A stretch of 64,000 nt of DNA, from assembly GCA_963715815.1 (NCBI GenBank), contig OY970278.1, positions 1,178,001-1,242,000 of the forward strand, given 5' to 3'. Below, piece by piece: positions 27,356 through 35,079 of the stretch. The notes under the pieces were generated by a model that made no database searches, was not told where the DNA came from, and saw nothing but the letters and a program-made list of their open reading frames with translations. Source of the DNA: JAFAMS01 sp963715815. Its GTDB lineage: Bacteria; Vulcanimicrobiota; Vulcanimicrobiia; Vulcanimicrobiales; Vulcanimicrobiaceae. The position numbers were made by a program, and so were the translations under genes. The first letter of the stretch is position 1; each line of letters opens with the position of its first letter.

Positions 27356-28054
27356 GTGCCGATTACCGTGCTCGTTGCAGACGACGAAGAAGGCTTGGTT
27401 CGCCTATTGAGCTCGGAGCTCGAACTGGCGGGGTATAGCGTGCTGGCCGCGGAGGACGGCATCCGCGCAGTCGAGGTTGCCGCCAAACGCGATCCCGACG
27501 TCATCATCTTGGACATCATGATGCCGGGTAAAGACGGCTTCGCGGTGTGCGAGGAGATCCGCGATTTTTCTTACGCGCCGATCATCATGCTCTCGGCTCG
27601 CGGTCAAGAAAGCGACAAAGTTCAAGCGCTCAACATCGGCGCCGACGACTACATGACGAAGCCCTTCGGCATGAGCGAGCTGCTGGCTCGTGTCGGTGCT
27701 GCAGTACGGCGGACTCGTATCGCGCAAGGCGAGATTCAGCGCGCGCCGCTGCGAATCGGTAAGATCACGATCGATTTTGCTGCGCGGCAAGTGCGAAAAA
27801 ACGGTGAGCCTGTTAAATTGACGACCACCGAGTACAAGCTGCTGTGCGCGCTTGCAAAAAGCCCCGGACGAGTTTTTTCACACGAGACGTTGCTCAACAC
27901 GGTTTGGGGTCCGGAATACACGGACCAAACCGAATACTTGTGGGTTTACATGGGCCGTCTTCGCAACCGGTTGGAAGACGACGTCAATCACCCGAAGATA
28001 ATACTTACGGTACCCGGGATCGGCTACCGCTTCGACCCTGAAGGATCGGCGTAG
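27356..28054 (+). CDS. OmpR-family response regulator
   Basis: Receiver domain (residues 1-120) with acidic pocket DDEE, phospho-acceptor Asp53 in LDIMMPGKDG, and Lys in MTKPFG; C-terminal winged-helix DNA-binding domain (about 135-230) with LTTTEYKLLCALAKSPGRVF and the closing TVPGIGYRFDP. GTG start 3 bp after the exporter. Probable output partner of the GAF-PAS kinase and likely regulator of the adjacent oxygenase and importer operons. Confidence 0.94.
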   Translation: MPITVLVADDEEGLVRLLSSELELAGYSVLAAEDGIRAVEVAAKRDPDVIILDIMMPGKDGFAVCEEIRDFSYAPIIMLSARGQESDKVQALNIGADDYMTKPFGMSELLARVGAAVRRTRIAQGEIQRAPLRIGKITIDFAARQVRKNGEPVKLTTTEYKLLCALAKSPGRVFSHETLLNTVWGPEYTDQTEYLWVYMGRLRNRLEDDVNHPKIILTVPGIGYRFDPEGSA

Positions 28055-28134
28055 AAGCCGCCGCCATTTAGGTAATATTTAGAGCGGGGTGCTACGATTG
28101 GGTGGAGAAACCCGCCGCCTCCGGAGGGAACAGA

Positions 28135-29310
28135 ATGGCGCGAACGCCTGCGCAATGGACATCACAACCGCCCGTGCCATCGACGCATTTCGTCGATCCG
28201 TCAGTTTACACGGATCCGGAGATCTTTGCAGAAGAGCGCGAGAAGATCTTTGCAAAGACCTGGTTCCTCGCGTGCCATGAGAGCGAGGTTCCGGAGAAGT
28301 TCGATTATCGCACGTTCCGTCATCCGGCCGGCCGCAATTTGATGATCGTGCGCGGCGACGACATGCAAGTCCGGGCGTTCTACAACGTTTGCCCACATCG
28401 CGGGAATACGGTTCTGTACAATCCTTCCGGCAACGCCAAGCATCTTATCTGCATCTTTCATGCCTTTGCATTCGATTCACACGGCAACTGCGTCGACATT
28501 CCGCGCGAGAAGGCCGGCTATCAGGAGCGGCTCAGCAAGGACGACTTTGGGTTGCGGAGCGTCCGCTGCGAGACCGGGTTCGGTGGATTCGTCTACGTGA
28601 ATCTCGACGAGTCCTCGGAGGGCTTGAGCGATTTCATCGGTCACGCGCTGGATGGTATGCTCGAGAGCCTGAACATGGAGCCTCTGGAAGTGTTCAGTTT
28701 TCACCGCGCGCAAGTCGCTACGAACTTCAAGCTGTGGCACGATACGAACAGCGAGTTCTATCACGACTACATGCACTATCACAACCGGCAGACGAGCATG
28801 CTGCAGCCCGGGTACTTCGAACGCCGTTACACGCCGTTCAAGAACGGGCACGCCGAGGTCGGCGATCAGATCGTCAACTACGAGGCTTACGAAGGTTTCA
28901 GGGGACGCGACCTGTCGTTTCCGGGAATGAAACTCAACCAGTGGAAGATGGTCGATCTCTTCCCGGGCATGACGTATAACCTGCGCGGTTCTTCGTTGCG
29001 CATCGACACCGTGATGCCGGTTTCGGCGACGAGCACGTTTATTGAATATCGCGGCTTGGGCCTAAAGCGTGACACGCCCGATGAACGCGCGCAGCGCGTC
29101 CGCGACTACAATTCGATTTGGGGCCCGTTCGGACGCAATCTCCATGAAGACTTGCTCGGCGTGCACGGTCAAGGCAAAGCGCTTGGGCGCGGACAGACGT
29201 ACATCGTGCAAGCGCGCGAAGAAGATAACACGATTCACGACGAGATCGGTATGCGCCATTTCTACAGCGAGTGGAGCGCGCGCATGGGAAGGCCGTCGAG
29301 TGGCGGTTGA
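28135..29310 (+). CDS. Rieske ring-hydroxylating oxygenase, alpha subunit
   Basis: Catalytic subunit, 391 residues. Rieske [2Fe-2S] motif CPH-x17-CIFH spans about residues 86-109. The mononuclear iron region reads NSEFYHDYMHYHNRQ (Glu-x2-His-x3-His-x-His), which departs from the standard Asp-x2-His-x4-His spacing. The ATG at 28135 is chosen because GGAGGGAACAGA precedes it; a GTG at 28102 has no such site. With beta subunit, reductase and Rieske ferredoxin following, it forms a complete multicomponent dioxygenase. The substrate is not readable from sequence; neighbouring sulfur genes suggest a sulfonated aromatic or other sulfonate. Confidence 0.9.
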   Translation: MARTPAQWTSQPPVPSTHFVDPSVYTDPEIFAEEREKIFAKTWFLACHESEVPEKFDYRTFRHPAGRNLMIVRGDDMQVRAFYNVCPHRGNTVLYNPSGNAKHLICIFHAFAFDSHGNCVDIPREKAGYQERLSKDDFGLRSVRCETGFGGFVYVNLDESSEGLSDFIGHALDGMLESLNMEPLEVFSFHRAQVATNFKLWHDTNSEFYHDYMHYHNRQTSMLQPGYFERRYTPFKNGHAEVGDQIVNYEAYEGFRGRDLSFPGMKLNQWKMVDLFPGMTYNLRGSSLRIDTVMPVSATSTFIEYRGLGLKRDTPDERAQRVRDYNSIWGPFGRNLHEDLLGVHGQGKALGRGQTYIVQAREEDNTIHDEIGMRHFYSEWSARMGRPSSGG

Positions 29311-29791
29311 GACGCTAGCATCCGGCGAAGAACGAGCGCATCGCTCGGTTAGCGATTTTCTCTATCGCGTCTGCTTGATGCTCGACGCCCGCAATTTCAA
29401 GGATTGGCTCGACCTCTGCGCCGAGGAATTCACCTACGTCATTAGCGCGTTCAGCCCCGAGATCCGGCGCGACATGGTGTTCTTGGATCTCGATCTCGAG
29501 GGCCTCACGACGCTAGTCAAACATTTGCCGCGTCATAACACCGATCAATCGACGTTTACTCGCCACATGACGGTTTACACCGTCGACTTCGACCCAGCCG
29601 GAGCAGCGTGCAGCGTGGTTTCCAGCGTCGCCGTTTATCGCACCGAGCTCGACGGCGGGACGACGCATCTTTTCGCGCTGGGCCGCTACCATGACAAGCT
29701 CAAAATGACTCCCGGTGGTTGGCGTTTTGCGGCGCGCGAAGTTCGCCTCGAAACACGTAACCTTGGCATCGGAACCCACTACCCGCTCTAA
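29300..29791 (+). CDS. Ring-hydroxylating oxygenase, beta (small) subunit
   Basis: Structural NTF2-like subunit of about 163 residues: SVSDFLYRVCLMLDARNFKD, FTYVISAFSPEIRRDMVFLD and HLFALGRYHDKLKMTPGGWR are typical of beta subunits of alpha3beta3 dioxygenases. It lacks cofactor motifs, as expected. GTG at 29300 overlaps the alpha stop by 11 bp. Confidence 0.85.
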   Translation: MAVETLASGEERAHRSVSDFLYRVCLMLDARNFKDWLDLCAEEFTYVISAFSPEIRRDMVFLDLDLEGLTTLVKHLPRHNTDQSTFTRHMTVYTVDFDPAGAACSVVSSVAVYRTELDGGTTHLFALGRYHDKLKMTPGGWRFAAREVRLETRNLGIGTHYPL

Positions 29792-30836
29792 AACGCATCG
29801 AGTTGTCGTCAGCGCCCGGGGCGAGACGCGTGAATTCGCGTGCCCCGAAGACGAGCGCATTCTCTATGCCGGATTGCGCGCCGGATTGCCGTTGCCGTAC
29901 GAATGCGCGAGCGGAACCTGCGGCACGTGCAAGGCCGCCTTGGTCGAGGGCACGACGCGGAATGCGTGGGAGGAAGCGCCGGGACGCAAGTACACGCGTG
30001 CCGAGCGCAACGAAATATTGACCTGTCAGAGCGTTGCACTCTCGGCGCTCGCGCTTTCATTGCCCGGTGCGTTTTCAGCAAAGCCTCCGCGCATAGCGCC
30101 GGACTATTTTTCCGGAACGATCGTGCATTCGCGGTCGCTGGTTACCGACGTCATCGAGTTCGACGTCGAGCTCGACCGTCCGATGAACTTCGACGCGGGT
30201 CAGTTCGTCTTGCTCGAATTCGAAGCCGTAACGGGCGCGCGTTCGTATTCAATGGTGAACTTCGAGCCCGAGTCGCGAGTATTGCGCTTTCTCGTCAAAC
30301 GATTTCCGGGTGGCGCGCTAACCGAGTGGATGTTCTCGCATCCGCTTGACGGGACGCGCGTCAAGATCTTCGGCCCGCTGGGACGCGCATCGTTTGATTC
30401 CGGTGAGATTCGCCACGTGATCTGCATTGCGGGCGGGTCGGGGATCGCGGGGATGATGTCGATCCTCGAAAGCGGCAAACGCGATGCGCACTTCGATAAT
30501 CACGACATGCAGGTGTTTTTCGGGATTCGGACATTGCAGGACGCGTTCTATCTCGACGAATTGAAAGAACACACGCTCCGATCTCCCGATCGCGTGCGCA
30601 TAACGCTCGGTCTTTCGCACGAAGAGCCATCCGAATCGGCACGAGCTCAACACCCGGAGCTTGAGTTCGATCAAGGCTTCATTCACGAAATCGCAAAGCG
30701 TGCACTTGCGGAGTCGCCGGGAGACACGATGATTTACGTCGCCGGGCCGCCTCCGATGGTCGATGCCACGCTGCGAATGTTGCTGCTCGAGCTGAAGCAT
30801 AGCGGAAGTCAGATCCGCTATGACAAGTTCAGCTGA
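29763..30836 (+). CDS. Oxygenase reductase (plant-type ferredoxin plus FAD/NAD domains)
   Basis: Electron-transfer component. N-terminal 2Fe-2S domain with YECASGTCGTCKAAL and ILTCQ (Cys-x4-Cys-x2-Cys ... Cys), then an FAD-binding barrel with RSYSMVNF and an NAD(P) domain with CIAGGSGIAGMMSILES and IYVAGPPPMVDATLRMLL. The frame is open upstream; I place the start at TTG 29763, as residues before it overlap the beta gene and are not ferredoxin-like, but this is uncertain. It passes electrons from NAD(P)H to the oxygenase, perhaps via the following Rieske ferredoxin. Confidence 0.88.
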   Translation: MASEPTTRSKTHRVVVSARGETREFACPEDERILYAGLRAGLPLPYECASGTCGTCKAALVEGTTRNAWEEAPGRKYTRAERNEILTCQSVALSALALSLPGAFSAKPPRIAPDYFSGTIVHSRSLVTDVIEFDVELDRPMNFDAGQFVLLEFEAVTGARSYSMVNFEPESRVLRFLVKRFPGGALTEWMFSHPLDGTRVKIFGPLGRASFDSGEIRHVICIAGGSGIAGMMSILESGKRDAHFDNHDMQVFFGIRTLQDAFYLDELKEHTLRSPDRVRITLGLSHEEPSESARAQHPELEFDQGFIHEIAKRALAESPGDTMIYVAGPPPMVDATLRMLLLELKHSGSQIRYDKFS

Positions 30837-31147
30837 TGGGCTGGGAACGTGTCGCGGGCGCTGAGGCCGTCGTGCCCGGTAAGATGCAGCAACTCGCAAC
30901 CGAAAGCGGCGATGCGGTGCTGATCCTCAATGGTGCGGGGACGCTCTATGCATGTCAGGCGATTTGTCCGCACATGGATACGCCGCTCGAAGAAGGCATG
31001 TTCGACGGCGAGACGCTGACCTGCCATCAACATCTCTGGCAATGGGACATTACGACCGGTGATCCGAAGGGACTGGCGGAGTCTCCACTCGAGTGCCTGC
31101 GCGTAAAGCGTGAGGGGGGTATCTTGATGGTGTGGCGCGATGATTAG
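30836..31147 (+). CDS. Rieske [2Fe-2S] ferredoxin
   Basis: Soluble electron carrier of 103 residues with CPHMDTPLEEGMFDGETLTC-HQH, i.e. Cys-x-His-x16-Cys-x2-His, like the ferredoxins of naphthalene- or biphenyl-type dioxygenases. ATG overlaps the reductase stop (TGATG). A system having both a 2Fe-2S reductase and a Rieske ferredoxin is a class III-like three-component dioxygenase. Confidence 0.9.
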   Translation: MGWERVAGAEAVVPGKMQQLATESGDAVLILNGAGTLYACQAICPHMDTPLEEGMFDGETLTCHQHLWQWDITTGDPKGLAESPLECLRVKREGGILMVWRDD

Positions 31148-32351
31148 GCGCAACTTTCTCGGGACTGCGATCGTCGCCGGTTCAGCGGCCGCCGCAACGA
31201 AAGCGGCGCTGGCCGCGAGTCCGTTGCCGATGCGACCGCAAGAACAGGGTGCACCGCTATCCCCGTATGGTTCGCGATCCGCGTATGAGAACAAAGTCGT
31301 CCGAGTACCGACCGAGCTGACGCCCACGCAGATTAGTTCGTGGGATTTCACGCCGCTGCAGGATCTGCACGGTACGATAACACCGAACGGGCTTTTCTTC
31401 GAGCGCAATCATGGCGGTGTTCCGAATATAGACCCCGTCACGCACCGATTGCTCGTCCACGGATTGGTGGACAATCCGCGTGTCCTGACGATGGATGACC
31501 TCAAACGCTATCCGCCGGTGACGGTTGTGCACTTTCTCGAATGCTCCGGCAACGGGCTTACAGAATGGGCAAAACCGACGGGGCTGACGGTGCAGAAGAC
31601 GCACGGCTTGATCGGCTGCGCCGAATGGACCGGCGTCCGTGTCTCGACGATTTTGAAAGATCTCGGTGTCAAGACGAACGCGTCCTGGGTCTTGGCGGAA
31701 GGCGGAGATGCGTCGGTGATGGACCGCAGCATTCCACTCGAGAAGATGATGGACGATGCGATCTTGGTTTACGGCCAAAACGGTGAGGCACTTCGTCCGG
31801 AGCAAGGGTATCCTTTGCGATTACTCTTGCCGGGCTTCGAAGGGAACATGAACATCAAGTGGTTGCGACGCCTGAAGGTCGGCACGGAACCATCTTATAC
31901 GCGCGAAGAGACGTCGAAGTACACTGACCTCTTGCCCAACGGTACCGCGCGCATGTTCACGTTCGTGATGGAGTCAAAATCTGTCATCACGGGTCCGTCC
32001 GGCGGTATGCACATCCAGGCTAAAGGCCAGATGCCGATCACCGGGCTCGCTTGGAGCGGCCGCGGAAAGATCACGCGCGTCGAAGTCTCGACCGATGCGG
32101 GAAAAACCTGGAATGCTGCTCAGCTGACAGAGCCCGTCCAGAGTAAAGCGTTGACGCGATTCGTCTATCCGTGGAAGTGGAACGGCGAAGAGGTAGTGTT
32201 ACAGAGCCGCTCATACGATGAAACGGGCTACGTACAACCGGCGCTTGCCGATCTCGTCAAAGTCCGTGGACTCGCGTCGGTCTATCACTTGAATGCAATC
32301 CAAAGCTGGCACGTCGCGTCGGATGGAGCGGTGACGAATGTTCATGCGTAA
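31140..32351 (+). CDS. soxC: SoxC-like molybdopterin sulfite dehydrogenase
   Basis: Periplasmic sulfite oxidase-family enzyme, 403 residues. A twin-arginine type leader (MIRRNFLGTAIVAGSAAAAT) indicates folded export. The molybdenum-ligating Cys lies in FLECSGNGLTEW (about residue 135); GYPLRLLLPGFEGNMNIKWL and the C-terminal dimerisation domain with TGLAWSGRGKITRVEVSTDA are SoxC-like. With the next gene it forms a SoxCD/SorAB-type pair that oxidises sulfite (or sulfane sulfur) and passes electrons to cytochrome c. No soxXYZAB genes are in the window, so stand-alone sulfite oxidation is more likely. Confidence 0.9.
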   Translation: MIRRNFLGTAIVAGSAAAATKAALAASPLPMRPQEQGAPLSPYGSRSAYENKVVRVPTELTPTQISSWDFTPLQDLHGTITPNGLFFERNHGGVPNIDPVTHRLLVHGLVDNPRVLTMDDLKRYPPVTVVHFLECSGNGLTEWAKPTGLTVQKTHGLIGCAEWTGVRVSTILKDLGVKTNASWVLAEGGDASVMDRSIPLEKMMDDAILVYGQNGEALRPEQGYPLRLLLPGFEGNMNIKWLRRLKVGTEPSYTREETSKYTDLLPNGTARMFTFVMESKSVITGPSGGMHIQAKGQMPITGLAWSGRGKITRVEVSTDAGKTWNAAQLTEPVQSKALTRFVYPWKWNGEEVVLQSRSYDETGYVQPALADLVKVRGLASVYHLNAIQSWHVASDGAVTNVHA

Positions 32352-32889
32352 GAGAGATGCTTGGATTCTGGCTGCATTGCTGTTCAGTATTGCATTGCTT
32401 CCGCGTGCGATAGGCGCGACCGACACCGGATCCGGCCTCGGACATGCTGCGACGCCAAGCGAGATCAGTGCCTGGAACGACGACGTCTCGCCGAGCGGCA
32501 ATCTTCCACCCGGAAGTGGAAGCGTCGCGCAAGGACAGCAAGTTTACGCTATGCAATGCGCGGCTTGCCACGGCGATAAGGGTCAAGGCGGACCTATGGA
32601 CAAGCTGGTGGGCGGCGTCGGCAGTCTCGACACAAAGGCGCCGGTCAAGACGATCGGGAGCTATTGGCCGTACGCGACGACGATTTTCGATTACGTGCGG
32701 CGCGCAATGCCGTTCACGGCACCGGGAACGCTCACCAACGATCAAGTTTACGCCGTTACCGCTTACGTTCTGTACATGAATGGGATCGTTCCCCAAAGTG
32801 CCGTAATGAACGGAAAATCACTGCTGTCGGTAAGGATGCCGAACCACGACAACTTTCTGCAAAAGGACCCACGTCCAGACGTACCGTGA
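32338..32889 (+). CDS. soxD: SoxD-like monoheme cytochrome c
   Basis: Exported c-type cytochrome, about 183 residues, with signal peptide WILAALLFSIALLPRAIGAT, one heme site CAACH and a candidate axial Met in RRAMPFTAPGTL. The lead-in LGHAATPSEISAWNDDVSPS-G is the SoxD N-terminal pattern. It should accept electrons from the SoxC-like dehydrogenase. Overlaps its stop by 14 bp; start at 32338 or 32344. Confidence 0.88.
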   Translation: MFMRKRDAWILAALLFSIALLPRAIGATDTGSGLGHAATPSEISAWNDDVSPSGNLPPGSGSVAQGQQVYAMQCAACHGDKGQGGPMDKLVGGVGSLDTKAPVKTIGSYWPYATTIFDYVRRAMPFTAPGTLTNDQVYAVTAYVLYMNGIVPQSAVMNGKSLLSVRMPNHDNFLQKDPRPDVP

Positions 32890-33728
32890 CCCGGGGTAGC
32901 TTACTTCTGCGCGGGCGCTCGCTCGATTGGGGCGTCCGCACGTATGTCATGGGGGTCGTCAACATCACACCGGATTCGTTTTCGCAAGACGGAACGAGCG
33001 ATCCGGATGCAGCGACGGCAATCGCGGTGCAGCAGCGTGACGCCGGCTCAGATATTCTCGACTTCGGCGCTGAATCGACACGCCCCGGACATCAACCGAT
33101 CGATGAAGCGACCGAGCTCTCGCGCCTCATGCCGGTTCTCGAGCGCTTTCGGGCGCACGATCAGACGACAATCGTTTCGATCGACACGTTCAAGCCGGCC
33201 GTTTTCCGCCGCGCGCACGCGGCCGGCGGCGACATTCTCAATTCGATTTGGGGTTTTGATGATGCGCTCTTGGAGGTGGCGATCGAGTGCGGCGCGCCCG
33301 TGGTCGCTATGCACAATAAATCGGTCGCCGTCTATCGCAACGTGGTCGACGAAGTGCTAACATCGTTGGATGCAACGGCGCAGAGCGCGGTACGTCGTGG
33401 TATGAAACGCGAGAACGTGATTCTCGATCCCGGAATCGGTTTCGGTAAAACAGCCGACCACAATCTCGAGCTGCTGAGTGCGCTCGACCGTTTGGTCGGG
33501 CTCGGATTCCCGACGATTCTGGGAACTTCGCGCAAATCGACGATCGGCAAGCTGACCGGAAAGCCGGTAACCGATCGCGTCTACGGCACAGCCGCGACGC
33601 TCGCGCTCGCCGCCGCCGCGGGAATCGACATCGTTCGCGTCCATGACGTCGAACCGGCACTCGACGTCGTTCGTGTGGCGGATGCGATCGCTCGTAAATG
33701 GCGGCCCGAAGGTTGGGGGGCGCAATGA
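32886..33728 (+). CDS. folP: Dihydropteroate synthase
   Basis: Condenses p-aminobenzoate with hydroxymethyldihydropterin diphosphate. VMGVVNITPDSFSQDGTSDP, DFGAESTRPGHQPIDEATEL, VSIDTFKP, NSIWGFDD, DPGIGFGKTADHNLELL and GTSRKSTIGKL are the family signatures; about 280 residues. GTG at 32886 overlaps the cytochrome stop (GTGA), so the folate genes are translationally coupled to the sulfite dehydrogenase genes. First of folP-folB-folK. Confidence 0.94.
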   Translation: MTRGSLLLRGRSLDWGVRTYVMGVVNITPDSFSQDGTSDPDAATAIAVQQRDAGSDILDFGAESTRPGHQPIDEATELSRLMPVLERFRAHDQTTIVSIDTFKPAVFRRAHAAGGDILNSIWGFDDALLEVAIECGAPVVAMHNKSVAVYRNVVDEVLTSLDATAQSAVRRGMKRENVILDPGIGFGKTADHNLELLSALDRLVGLGFPTILGTSRKSTIGKLTGKPVTDRVYGTAATLALAAAAGIDIVRVHDVEPALDVVRVADAIARKWRPEGWGAQ

Positions 33729-34075
33729 CCGACCGCATCGCTATTCGCGGGATGCGCGTGTTCGGCCGGCATGGCGCGAATCCGGGCGAACAAGATGTGC
33801 CGCAGCCATTTGACGTCGACGTCGATCTCGAAGTCGATCTGGAACGTTCCGTTCATACAGACGCGCTCGACGACACGCTCGACTATCGCAAAGTCCATCA
33901 GATCGTCGGCGACGTCATCGGGACAGGCCGTTTTGCGCTGCTCGAACGGCTTGCACAGGAAGTCGCGCGCGCGATCTTGAGCGAGCAGCGCGTCCACGCC
34001 GTCACGATTACGATCGCGAAACCCGGCCTGCTCGCCGGAGCGACGCCGAGTGTTACATTGCGGCGAACGCGCTGA
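33725..34075 (+). CDS. folB: Dihydroneopterin aldolase
   Basis: Converts dihydroneopterin to hydroxymethyldihydropterin. 116 residues with IRGMRVFGRHGANPGEQDVP, the conserved DDTLDYRKVHQIVGDVI and the end-strand VTITIAKPGLLAGATPSVTL. The ATG at 33725 overlaps the folP stop (ATGA). Confidence 0.93.
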   Translation: MTDRIAIRGMRVFGRHGANPGEQDVPQPFDVDVDLEVDLERSVHTDALDDTLDYRKVHQIVGDVIGTGRFALLERLAQEVARAILSEQRVHAVTITIAKPGLLAGATPSVTLRRTR

Positions 34076-34531
34076 TGCCGCTCGCGCGGATTGGTATCGG
34101 CGCGAATCTCGGGAATGCGGTGCATACCGTGCAGATTGCTTTGGAAGAGCTGAAACGGTATGGCGTGGTCGTGCGCGCCTCGTCGCTTTACAGCACCAAG
34201 CCTTGGGGCGTGCAAAATCAACCTGATTTCGTCAATGCGGCTGCGCTGCTCGAGACGACGCTGACGCCGCGCGAATTGCTGGTCGAGCTGAAGAAGCCTC
34301 GAAGCCGAGCTCGGCCGCGACCAGACCTACCGCTGGGGTCCGCGCGTTGTCGATTTCGACATTCTTGCCTACGACGATCGCAAGATTGACGAGCCGGATC
34401 TGATCGTTCCGCATCCGCGCTTGCACGAGCGCGCCTTTGCCCTCGTCCCGCTCGCTGAGATCGATCCCGCATTCGAACCCGCCCTCGCCGCACTACCAGA
34501 AGAAGACAGGGCGACGGTTACGCGCTTGTAG
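34075..34531 (+). CDS. folK: Hydroxymethyldihydropterin pyrophosphokinase FolK, frameshifted
   Basis: Pyrophosphorylates hydroxymethyldihydropterin. The first frame gives RIGIGANLGNAVHTVQIALE, SSLYSTKPWGVQNQPDFVNA and TPRELLVELK; the +1 frame after about 34294 gives SLEAELGRDQTYRWGPRVVD-FDILAYDD and VPHPRLHERAFALVPLAEID, ending at TAG 34529-34531. The join yields a normal protein of about 151 residues. ATG follows the folB stop with one shared base. Confidence 0.9.
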
Positions 34532-34550
34532 CGCGATTGTCGCCCCTCCG

Positions 34551-34583
34551 TTGTCATCGTGAGCGCTACGCTCGGGATGACAA
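34551..34583. repeat. Solitary palindromic copy of the GTCATC repeat family
   Basis: TTGTCATC (34551-34558) pairs with GATGACAA (34576-34583), with GTGAGCG/ACGCTCGG imperfectly paired between them. It lies 50 bp upstream of the left inverted repeat of the GIY-YIG element and uses the same core. Confidence 0.7.
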
Positions 34584-34634
34584 CCCAAAGTTTGCCGCTC
34601 ATCCGACGGCCGCCGGCTTCGCAGTCATGACCTT

Positions 34635-35035
34635 TTGTCATCCCGAGCGAAGTCGAGGGACAGCGTTCCTCTTGCCATTCGCAGTTATCGTCGCTAACGA
34701 GCGAGGTGCGTAAGTATTTCGTCTACATGTTACGCTGCTTCGACGGCGCGTTCTACGTTGGCGTCACAAACAATGTCGAGCGGCGTTTCTTTGAACATTG
34801 CCAGGGCATCAATCCCGACTGCTATACGTTCACGCGGCGACCACTTCTCGTCGAATACGTTGGAGAATTCGAACGTATCAACGATGCAATTGACTTCGAG
34901 AAGAAGCTAAAGTCGTGGAGTCACAAGAAAAAGCGCGCGTTCGCTCAGAAAAAATGGAGCGATCTGGAGCGCTTTAGCTTTGGAACCGACCGATTCGAGA
35001 ATGTCTCTGTCCCTCGACTTCGCTCGGGATGACAA
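34635..35035. mobile_element. GIY-YIG mini-element bounded by perfect 29-bp inverted repeats
   Basis: A 29-bp sequence with core GAGCGAAGTCGAGGGA at 34635-34663 is repeated as its exact reverse complement at 35007-35035. Between them lies a single GIY-YIG nuclease gene whose last codons and stop are encoded by the right repeat. The unit is 401 bp. Additional half-copies follow on the right (CTACGCTCGGGATGACAAC at 35047-35065). No target-site duplication is obvious. The element-like layout is seen directly; mobility is inferred. Confidence 0.6.
34706..35032 (+). CDS. GIY-YIG nuclease domain protein (repeat-flanked)
   Basis: Single-domain GIY-YIG endonuclease of 108 residues. The motif pair is YFVYMLRCFDGAFYVGVT (YVY...YVG form), followed by the catalytic Arg in VERRFFEH and the metal-binding Glu65 in AIDFEKKLKSWSHKKK; the basic C-terminal helix KKKRAFAQKKWSDL is complete. 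The last residues VPRLRSG come from the right inverted repeat. GTG start. Such stand-alone proteins are often loosely labelled UvrC-like; here the position inside paired repeats suggests it acts on, or travels with, these repeats. Confidence 0.85.
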   Translation: MRKYFVYMLRCFDGAFYVGVTNNVERRFFEHCQGINPDCYTFTRRPLLVEYVGEFERINDAIDFEKKLKSWSHKKKRAFAQKKWSDLERFSFGTDRFENVSVPRLRSG

Positions 35036-35079
35036 CGCGGAGGCGCCTACGCTCGGGATGACAACGCGAGCGTTGCCGC

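Noticed and set aside
31140..32889. A full Sox thiosulfate-oxidation system
   Set aside because: Only SoxC- and SoxD-like genes are present; soxX, Y, Z, A and B are not in the window, so a stand-alone sulfite dehydrogenase is more likely.
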